Source: Alitta virens
Lineage: Eukaryota; Annelida; Polychaeta; Phyllodocida; Nereididae
DNA length: 64,000 bases
NCBI GenBank assembly: GCA_932294295.1
Contig: OW028579.1
Coordinates: 3,815,370-3,879,369 of the forward strand
Direction: 5' to 3'
The notes under the pieces were generated by a model. It searched no databases and was not told the origin of the DNA. It worked only from the letters and a program-made list of their open reading frames with translations. This document shows, in pieces, positions 54,597-64,000 of this stretch (positions are counted from its first letter, which is position 1; each line of letters starts with the position of its first letter). Both the position numbers and the translations under genes were made by a program.

Positions 54597-54880
54597 AAAT
54601 AAGTCTAACTTTCTAGCTGATAAAAACAGTTCTGGGAACCAAATAACCAGAATTTTGCTGTCTTCTACATTGTAATTTCTGCTGCTTCTCTGTGACCATA
54701 GCAAATGGCTATAATGATGAGATAATGGCAAAAATTGCATTTGCAAAGATAAGGAACAGAGAGGAGTTTCTATGGGTTAGAAGTTGGGCTTTGACTTTTT
54801 GGTAATATTTATTACTATTGTTTTGTGAAAATAAGACCAAACAAAAAAAAAATATTGGATATTTATTTTTGTATACTACA
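54597..54880 (+). repeat. Dispersed repeat, partner of 32090-32600
   Basis: Matches in TTCTGGGAA, CATTGTAATTT, GCTGCTTCT, TTTGACTTTTTGGTAAT and AAATAAGACCAAA in the same order. It starts about 30 bp past the Tc1 element. Confidence 0.7.
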
Positions 54881-54929
54881 GATCTGAATTTGTTGCTAAC
54901 TTTGGATAGCTATTTGATATATAATAAAT

Positions 54930-55140
54930 AAAAGATAATTTGTATTGCACCTGCCTCAGGAACGATTTCTGTTCACTGGCGTTTGGATTCAAGATATTAT
55001 TCATAGAAATTTCTGAATAAATGAGTATTTAATTTCCTCGTAAAGCCATCGTTGGTGGTGGTGATTCGTTTGATATCTTTTGGTAGTTTATCCCAGAGGT
55101 GATGGCCAAAAAGGTACGAGCACCAAATTTGCTACCGGAC
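54930..55140 (-). pseudogene. LINE remnant: RT C-terminus with frameshift and 3' tail
   Basis: On the minus strand KFGARTF in one frame is followed by GHHLWDKLPKDIKRITTTND in the next, then GFTRKLNTHLFRNFYE and a stop at 54999-54997. F-G-x-R-T-F followed by L-W-x-x-L-P is the usual end of LINE proteins. The frame change occurs at a five-base run (55108-55112). The 3' UTR (AAACGCCAGTGAACAGAAAT, CTGAGGCAGGTGCAATACAA) ends in A/T-rich sequence and resembles the tail of the SINE at 30.4 kb. Confidence 0.75.
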
Positions 55141-55920
55141 TAAGGCTGGACGAGTAGATTTTTGTCATTGCTTCTTGTGCTATGATAGACTATTATTTGT
55201 AAGCTAAAACAATTTTGTAATTTTAAACCAGATATTACTCAAAATGATAATGCACTTTTAAAATGAATTTTGGCAGAATTCTCTATTTACAATATTGGTC
55301 TATAAAAACAGTAAAAATCTTAAATGAATCATTTTAGAGCAAGGGCCCACCTGACTTTGCCTACTTAACCGTAATTGCATAATGCAAGTAGGCCTACTTT
55401 ATGTCTTCTTTTTATATAAATTTGTGAAGATTAAGTTTGACCTTTTTGTAAAGAAACCGGGGATTCACATATTTTGGAAAAGACATAGTTTGCAAAATCG
55501 CTTCCTCTGCATATTTTCTGTTGTCCAACATTAACCCAAATTATGATAAATGGAGAGTGCAAAAAAACATAATGCAGGCCCATTATATCTGATTATATTC
55601 TGTCCTGGTGAATGTTCATACCTTCGCCATTTCAACATTTACACTTCTTAAATAAAAAATAACTGCTATAATTTCTCCTGACAACTTAAATGCATTCATA
55701 AATACATTTCCATAATATTTGTGGGACAATTAAATTGTAATATGATTAACTAAAATGCTATATAATGATTTTAAGACATATTTAAAAATATCCTGTAAAT
55801 TCTGACACCACATTATTTAATTTCAGGGCATTGCTTGAATTATAGGCCTATGGTTACATGTGTGATTAAGTTTATCAACAGTGTTTATGCTAATATGGGA
55901 AGTCATGTTTGGCTATATAT
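55141..55920. other. Intergenic, nothing recognised
   Basis: AT-rich, no coding or repeat match. Confidence 0.5.
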
Positions 55921-56050
55921 TTAAAGGTTATATCATGTGTTGATGCAGTATATCCGTGATATACTCCCCCGAGACTCAGTAAATTCCTGAGACCAGAGGT
56001 CAAGGAGGAGTATATCAGGGATATGCTGCATCAACCCATGGTATAACCTT
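55921..56050. repeat. Hairpin next to the large array
   Basis: AAAGGTTATATCATG, TTGATGCAGTATATCC and GATATACTCC on the left pair with GGAGTATATC, GGGATATGCTGCATCAA and GGTATAACCTTT on the right; loop about 45 bases. It ends about 50 bp before the array, and TTATCCCACGCC after it is mirrored by GGCATGGGATAA beyond the array (near 61053). Confidence 0.7.
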
Positions 56051-56103
56051 TTTATCCCACGCCTCAGATTTTTTATTATTTTTATTATTATATATATATT
56101 TTA

Positions 56104-59100
56104 ATATCAGTATACTCGCTAATACAGCTAACGTTCCCTTAATATCAGTATACTCCCTTATACAGCTAACGTTTCCCTTAATATCAGTATACTCCCTTAT
56201 ACAGCTTATGTTTCCCTTAATATCAGTATACTCCCTTATACAGCTAACGTTTCCCTTAATATCACTATATTCTCTTATACAGCTAATGCTTCCCTTAATA
56301 TCAGTATACTCCCTTATACAGCTAAAGTTTCCCTTAATATCAGTATACTCCCTTATACAGCTAACGTTTCCCTTAATATCACTATATTCTCTTATACAGC
56401 TAATGCTTCCCTTAATATCAGTATACTCCCTTATACAGCTAACGTTTCCCTTAATATCAGTATACTCCCTTATACAGCTTATGTTTCCCTTAATACCAGT
56501 ATTCTCCCTTATACAGCTAATTAATGTTTCCCTTAATATCAGTATACTCCCTTATACAGCTAACGTTTCCCTTAATATCAGTATACTCCCTTATACAGCT
56601 AACGTTTCCCTTAATATCAGTATACTCCCTTATACAGCTAATGCTTCCCTTAATATCAGTATACTCCCTTATACAGCTAACGTTTCCCTTAATATCAGTA
56701 TACTCCCTTATACAGCTAACGTTTCCCTTAATATCACTATATTCTCTTATACAGCTAATGCTTCCCTTAATATCAGTATACTCCCTTATACAGCTAACGT
56801 TTCCCTTAATATCACTATATTCTCTTATACAGCTAATGCTTCCCTTAATATCAGTATACTCCCTTATACAGCTAATGCTTCCCTTAATATCAGTATACTC
56901 CCTTATACAGCTAATGCTTCCCTTAATATCAGTATACTCCCTTATACAGCTTATGTTTCCCTTAATATCAGTATACTCCCTTATACAGCTAACGTTTCCC
57001 TTAATATCACTATATTCTCTTATACAGCTAATGCTTCCCTTAATATCAGTATACTCCCTTATACAGCTAACGTTTCCCTTAATATCACTATATTCTCTTA
57101 TACAGCTAATGCTTCCCTTAATATCAGTATACTCCCTTATACAGCTAACGTTTCCCTTAATATCAGTATACTCCCTTATACAGCTTATGTTTCCCTTAAT
57201 ACCAGTATTCTCCCTTATACAGCTTATGTTTCCCTTAATACCAGTATTCTCCCTTATACAGCTAATTAATGTTTCCCTTAATATCAGTATACTCCCTTAT
57301 ACAGCTAACGTTTCCCTTAATATCAGTATACTCCCTTATACAGCTAATGCTTCCCTTAATATCAGTATACTCCCTTATACAGCTAACGTTTCCCTTAATA
57401 TCAGTATACTCCCTTATACAGCTAACGTTTCCCTTAATATCAGTATACTCCCTTATACAGCTAACGTTTCCCTTAATATCAGTATACTCCCTTATACAGC
57501 TAACGTTTCCCTTAATATCACTATATTCTCTTATACAGCTAATGCTTCCCTTAATATCAGTATACTCCCTTATACAGCTAACGTTTCCCTTAATATCAGT
57601 ATACTCCCTTATACAGCTAACGTTTCCCTTAATATCAGTATACTCCCTTATACAGCTAACGTTTCCCTTAATATCACTATATTCTCTTATACAGCTAATG
57701 CTTCCCTTAATATCAGTATACTCCCTTATACAGCTAACGTTTCCCTTAATATCAGTATACTCCCTTATACAGCTTATGTTTCCCTTAATATCAGTATACT
57801 CCCTTATACAGCTAACGTTTCCCTTAATATCACTATATTCTCTTATACAGCTAATGCTTCCCTTAATATCAGTATACTCCCTTATACAGCTAACGTTTCC
57901 CTTAATATCAGTATACTCCCTTATACAGCTAACGTTTCCCTTAATATCAGTATACTCCCTTATACAGCTAACGTTTCCCTTAATATCAGTATAATCCCTT
58001 ATACAGCTTATGTTTCCTTTAATATCAGTATACTCCCTTATACAGCTAATGTTTCCCTTAATATCAGTACACTCCCTTATACAGCTAACGTTTCCCTTAA
58101 TATCAGTATACTCCCTTATACAGCTAACGTTTCCCTTAATATCAGTATACTCCCTTATACAGCTAACGTTTCCCTTAATATCACTATATTCTCTTATACA
58201 GCTAATGCTTCCCTTAATATCAGTATACTCCCTTATACAGCTAACGTTTCCCTTAATATCAGTATACTCCCTTATACAGCTTATGTTTCCCTTAATACCA
58301 GTATTCTCCCTTATACAGCTAATTAATGTTTCCCTTAATATCAGTATACTCCCTTATACAGCTAATTAATGTTTCCCTTAATATCAGTATACTCCCTTAT
58401 ACAGCTAACGTTTCCCTTAATATCAGTATACTCCCTTATACAGCTTATGTTTCCCTTAATACCAGTATTCTCCCTTATACAGCTAATTAATGTTTCCCTT
58501 AATATCAGTATACTCCCTTATACAGCTAATTAATGTTTCCCTTAATATCAGTATACTCCCTTATACAGCTAATGTTTCCCTTAATATCAGTATACTCCCT
58601 TATACAGCTAACGTTTCCCTTAATATCAGTATACTCCCTTATACAGCTAACGTTTCCCTTAATATCAGTATACTCCCTTATACAGCTAATTAATGTTTCC
58701 CTTAATATCAGTATACTCCCTTATACAGCTAACGTTTCCCTTAATATCAGTATACTCCCTTATACAGCTAACGTTTCCCTTAATATCAGTATACTCCCTT
58801 ATACAGCTTATGTTTCCCTTAATACCAGTATTCTCCCTTATACAGCTAATTAATGTTTCCCTTAATATCAGTATACTCCCTTATACAGCTAATTAATGTT
58901 TCCCTTAATATCAGTATACTCCCTTATACAGCTAACGTTTCCCTTAATATCAGTATACTCCCTTATACAGCTTATGTTTCCCTTAATACCAGTATTCTCC
59001 CTTATACAGCTAATTAATGTTTCCCTTAATATCAGTATACTCCCTTATACAGCTAATTAATGTTTCCCTTAATATCAGTATACTCCCTTATACAGCTAAC

Positions 59101-60998
59101 GTTTCCCTTAATATCAGTATACTCCCTTATACAGCTAACGTTTCCCTTAATATCAGTATACTCCCTTATACAGCTAACGTTTCCCTTAATATCAGTATTC
59201 TCCCTTATACAGCTAATTAATGTTTCCCTTAATATCAGTATACTCCCTTATACAGCTAACGTTTCCCTTAATATCAGTATTCTCCCTTATACAGCTAATT
59301 AATGTTTCCCTTAATATCAGTATTCTCCCTTATACAGCTAATTAATGTTTCCCTTAATATCAGTATACTCCCTTATACAGCTAATTAATGTTTCCCTTAA
59401 TATCAGTATACTCCCTTATACAGCTAATGCTTCCCTTAATATCAATATACTCCCTTATACAGCTTATGTTTCCCTTAATACCAGTATTCTCCCTTATACA
59501 GCTAATTAATGTTTCCCTTAATATCAGTATACTCCCTTATACAGCTAATTAATGTTTCCCTTAATATCAGTATTCTCCCTTATACAGCTAATTAATGTTT
59601 CCCTTAATATCAGTATACTCCCTTATACAGCTAACGTTTCCCTTAATATCAGTATACTCCCTTATACAGCTTATGTTTCCCTTAATACCAGTATTCTCCC
59701 TTATACAGCTTATGTTTCCCTTAATACCAGTATTCTCCCTTATACAGCTAATTAATGTTTCCCTTAATATCAGTATACTCCCTTATACAGCTAACGTTTC
59801 CCTTAATATCAGTATACTCCCTTATACAGCTTATGTTTCCCTTAATACTAGTATTCTCCCTTATACAGCTAATTAATGTTTCCCTTAATATCAGTATACT
59901 CCCTTATACAGCTAACGTTTCCCTTAATATCAGTATACTCCCTTATACAGCTAACGTTTCCCTTAATATCAGTATACTCCCTTATACAGCTTATGTTTCC
60001 CTTAATACTAGTATTCTCCCTTATACAGCTAATTAATGTTTCCCTTAATATCAGTATACTCCCTTATACAGCTAACGTTTCCCTTAATATCAGTATACTC
60101 CCTTATACAGCTAATGCTTCCCTTAATATCAGTATACTCCCTTATACAGCTAATGCTTCCCTTAATATCAGTATACTCCCTTATACAGCTAATGCTTCCC
60201 TTAATATCAATATACTCCCTTATACAGCTTATGTTTCCCTTAATACCAGTATTCTCCCTTATACAGCTAATTAATGTTTCCCTTAATATCAGTATACTCC
60301 CTTATACAGCTAATTAATGTTTCCCTTAATATCAGTATACTCCCTTATACAGCTAATTAATGTTTCCCTTAATATCAGTATACTCCCTTATACAGTAACG
60401 TTTCCCTTAATATCAGTATACTCCCTTATACAGCTTATGTTTCCCTTAATACCAGTATTCTCCCTTATACAGCTTATGTTTCCCTTAATACCAGTATTCT
60501 CCCTTATACAGCTAATTAATGTTTCCCTTAATATCAGTATACTCCCTTATACAGCTAACGTTTCCCTTAATATCAGTATACTCCCTTATACAGCTTATGT
60601 TTCCCTTAATACTAGTATTCTCCCTTATACAGCTAATTAATGTTTCCCTTAATATCAGTATACTCCCTTATACAGCTAACGTTTCCCTTAATATCAGTAT
60701 ACTCCCTTATACAGCTAACGTTTCCCTTAATATCAGTATACTCCCTTATACAGCTTATGTTTCCCTTAATACTAGTATTCTCCCTTATACAGCTAATTAA
60801 TGTTTCCCTTAATATCAGTATACTCCCTTATACAGCTAACGTTTCCCTTAATATCAGTATACTCCCTTATACAGCTAATGCTTCCCTTAATATCAGTATA
60901 CTCCCTTATACAGCTAACGTTTCCCTTAATATCAGTATACTCCCTTATACAGCTAATGCTTCCCTTAATATCAGTATACTCCCTTATACAGCTAACTG
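56104..60998. repeat. 39/43-bp satellite array, about 120 units
   Basis: The unit is CCCTTAATATCAGTATACTC followed by CCTTATACAGCTAACGTTT (39 bp). Variants end CTAATGCTT, CTTATGTTT or CTAATTAATGTTT (43 bp); others change the middle to CACTATATTCTC or ACCAGTATTCTC. The 39-bp units dominate to about 58320 and the 43-bp ones occur mainly after it. Because 39 is 13 codons, frames up to 600 codons stay open; these are not genes. Confidence 0.97.
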
Positions 60999-62975
60999 TC
61001 CCTCTGTATATTCCTGGGAAAAGTCTTGTATAGGGGTGAAAATGAACCTAGGCATGGGATAAGGCTTGTTGTAGCTTGCAGTAGATTCCGGTATACAGTT
61101 TATGCACAACAAAACATGGTATAGATTTAAAATATTTATTATTAAGGCCAGAAATAAAATATAAGTAAAAATACTGTGTTTGGCATGACAATGGGGCTGC
61201 TCGCTCACCTAACAACTAAAAAGCCAAGCCTGAAACATGGGCCAAAATCTATCTAAAGAAGCGGATGAGCTTCAGCAGTGTATGTAGTGTATGCACACAG
61301 TAAGGAGTGCATAGACTATGACTGACTAACCTACTTGATGTAAATGTAATAAGCAGTAAACTAGAAATAACAGTAAACTAGATAAATCATAAATTGGGGA
61401 GAAATTCCCGAATAAATGCCCAAACGAGTGAAAAGAAAAGCGAGAGCCCAAATTAGACTCCGGTATACAGTTTATTCCAGTTCTGGATGGCTTTTTTGAT
61501 CCTTGTTTATATCTGTTGTTGCAATTCCAGTGCACTGAAGTTTTTATAATTCCAACTTTTTTGACACTTTATTCGTTACATGGGTAAACCTAAGATATGT
61601 AGTTCTAAAAAGAGGAGATTTATTGGTCAGTAATGGTCACACTAAGTGAATTTTCTTCTTTCTTTCTTTCTTTTTTTTCATTATTATTATTATTATTATT
61701 TTTATGACATGGTATAGTCAATTACTTTTTATTTTATTTATTTATAAATATATTTCAGCTGCATGGGTGACACATCTTTCACAGGTTTTTCATTTGGCCC
61801 AGGTAACTGAAAATTTACCCGCGAAAAGTAACAATAAGGAAAGCGAACGTTATTAGGCTCATAACTGTTATTTTTAGGCACCACTTTTTTAATGTCAATT
61901 AAAATGAAGTTGTTTCATTACTCCAAATTAATGGACGATTTCTAAATCTATTTAACAATGTCTTCTACCTATTTTGGTAACAATTAAGAGGTCTTAAGTT
62001 CTTCCTTAGATATCAGATTACAATTAATGTAATAACAGGCTGGCCTACTAGAACTCAACTTAAGGGGGGGGGGGTTTCCCATTGAAAGGTAAATTAGGAT
62101 TTTTTATTTATTTTTGTCCAATAATTACACTCAGCTTTGTTATGTAAATCTGATCACCATGTGTGTGTATGCATAATGTTTTGCGGACACTTGAAAAATA
62201 TTCAATTATAATTTAGTATCTGTTTATTAATTAACGATGACGAGGTTGCTATAAAGAGTAAATTACGACCAAATCACCCTACAAACTTGACACGTATGAC
62301 CTTCCAATGTGCAATTAAAGCACGTCAATGTCAATGCGGCGACTTAATCAATTATATTTTGAGCCGCAACGAGAACTTAAAATGAACACTGCGGCGCTCA
62401 GGCTTCAAACAGCAATAGACTTACCAACATCAGCCTTTTAAAAGTAGGCCCTATGTATTGGTAATATTTCTAACCTCTATCTCTTTTAGTTTTGAGCAGA
62501 CTCTGATTAGGCCGAGGGTCTGACAGAATTCATGGGAACCAAAAATCCTAGTGGGGCAGCATAGTTGTGCATCTGAAGATATCGTTTGTTGCCAAGTTAA
62601 ATTTAACTGCAGCAGTGATTGACCTACTCTAATTGTACATCGCTATATGTGTATTCACTCAGACCCTCGTCTTACAGACTTGGCTGATATGAGGGTCTGC
62701 CTCAAGACTGGTCTTTGCGTACGTAGGCCTAATGAGGACTTGATTGCTTTTCATATTCAGATATCAGACCATCTTCTTGTTTTTTTATGTTCGTTATTAC
62801 AACTTATATTTAGCTATGTCTAAATAATGACATTCAAGAACGTACAACGCAAAAAAGTATGGTCTCATGGCATTCATTTTGAAGCTAATTAAGAGCAAAT
62901 CATACATCACTCTAAATGTGACTAACTCCAATGTAGACCAAGATATCAGACACCGCGTCATCAGGGTAGCCATGT
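60999..62975. other. Intergenic right of the array
   Basis: CCGGTATACAGTTTAT occurs at 61088 and again at 61459 as a direct repeat. A CAGACCCTC..GAGGGTCTG hairpin sits near 62659-62699. No gene supported. Confidence 0.45.
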
Positions 62976-63300
62976 TTGACACCACTTTTCGTAAAATCAA
63001 TACGTAGTAAATTAATATGTAACGCAACAAGAACCTTTACATTCTTGTGCAGTATGATCCCCAAGTTCTATACCAAGGTCATGCCAAGGAAAGAAGGGGA
63101 AGGAAAAAGTAGGAAGATTCATTTGACGAGGAGTCCTACGCGACGGCGGAGTCCTGCCCGCCTTCACGAAAGGCACGCACTAATTGACGACGCATGCGCA
63201 CATCTCGTAGGAGCTCTCACGGACACCGAAGAATTGTGAGACAGAATTGTTTGAAAGCCTTACCAAAGAGTTCCCAAACATCATTTAATAAAGCTTGACA
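62976..63300. other. GC-richer island with a basic frame, status unclear
   Basis: An 87-codon plus frame (62976-63239) is rich in R/K (RKIHLTRSPTRRRSPARLHE). CGCATGCGCA at about 63190 is NRF1-like, and AATAAAG follows at about 63287. It could be a promoter, a short exon or chance. Confidence 0.2.
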
Positions 63301-64000
63301 AAATATATTTGAATAAACATGTCATTTTATTTGCAGCATCATCAAGCATTGCCGTAGAGCAACAGAAAAACAGAGGGCAAATGCCGGGTAGCAGTACACT
63401 AACATCTATAAGATGCGTTTTCAATTACCACAATGTCCACACATACAAAGCTATATAATTACATTGTTCATAAATTGCCGCCGACAATCATACATCAACA
63501 TCACCGTTCGCAATAGATAATTCATTCTGTAGTTTGCATATAAAATATGGGGAAATGAAAATACTGTAGTGTCAAACGCAATCAAATGTCACAAAAATAA
63601 CGCTTTCGTTTATAAAAAATAATAGCCCAAGCAATAACCCATTACCAACTTCTTTAGCAATTAGCAAGATGTTGTGACACTAGATTAACTCAGACAAAAA
63701 AGAGAACATTATATAATTCATATCGACAATAATTACTTGTCTCATCCACTTTGGAAACCGCAAATTCTGATATCTATACAAAAGAACTGCATTATATTTC
63801 AGACAGTGATTGAAAGATGAAAGAAATCCAAAACAAAAGGTGTCACAAAGAGACATGACAGTAGGGGAGGGTGGGGCACCATGAGCCATTTTTTTACGTT
63901 TTACACCTTGGAGCATCAAGTGACAATCGTACAGTCTCACTGTAAACATCTTACTACAGTCGAACACCATGAGTTTATTATGTAAAATGTTGAAGTGTAC
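63301..64000. other. Intergenic to the window end
   Basis: AT-rich; a 96-codon minus frame at 63680-63970 lacks a signal or domain. Confidence 0.45.

Noticed and set aside
56208..58326. Open frames of 353 and 600 codons (SLNISILPYTAN and PLISVYSLIQL repeats)
   Set aside because: They are translations of a 39-bp satellite; 39 is divisible by three so no stops accumulate. All three plus frames give such proteins, and the frame ends wherever a 43-bp unit shifts phase.

Overview
The window looks like a gene-poor, repeat-rich piece of a large animal genome. It has AT-rich unique sequence, tRNA-derived SINEs with target-site duplications, hairpin MITEs, LINE tails, a Tc1/mariner element and several minisatellites. 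There are GT donor splice sites at putative exon ends and no bacterial-style operons. The SINE types and two secreted-peptide-like exons suggest a marine invertebrate, possibly a deuterostome such as an echinoderm, hemichordate or cephalochordate. That placement is an inference, and no gene here fixes the species.

Only a few stretches support host coding sequence. The best is a first coding exon on the minus strand at 7208-7523. It encodes a signal peptide followed by two related peptides ending in WFLKT/WFLQT, bounded by GKR processing sites, and it ends in a consensus splice donor. Its upstream flank carries a CRE palindrome and CCAAT boxes. A second minus-strand exon (42401-42677) encodes a signal peptide plus a short Cys-free secreted segment, ends in a good donor, and contains three TGACGTCA palindromes. 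A possible terminal exon lies at 23985-24193 (minus). A CCAAT/GC-box/E-box cluster at 45680-45820 looks like a promoter.

Mobile DNA dominates. Features include: (1) a SINE of about 185 bp (SINE-A), about 11 copies or fragments; (2) related SINE families B and C, and a tRNA-Ser-like SINE at 30.4-30.7 kb whose 3' tail resembles that of a LINE remnant at 54.9-55.1 kb; (3) a nearly perfect hairpin MITE of 140-151 bp in ten copies, each full copy carrying CACGTG motifs; (4) a 262-bp MITE flanked by TA; (5) hAT-like and TTAA-flanked elements; (6) a Tc1/mariner element of 1,629 bp at 52940-54568 with TIRs of about 150 bp, whose transposase frame is DD38E and open except for one TGA; (7) several unclassified dispersed repeat pairs, often in opposite orientation.

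Tandem arrays are the other main theme: a 9-bp array at the left edge, 20-bp (19.05-19.37 kb), 31-bp (20.33-20.78 kb) and 22-bp (48.58-48.93 kb) arrays, and a 4.9-kb array of 39/43-bp units (56.1-61.0 kb) with higher-order structure. Long open frames inside these arrays are artefacts of unit length. The last 3 kb is mostly unannotatable AT-rich sequence.
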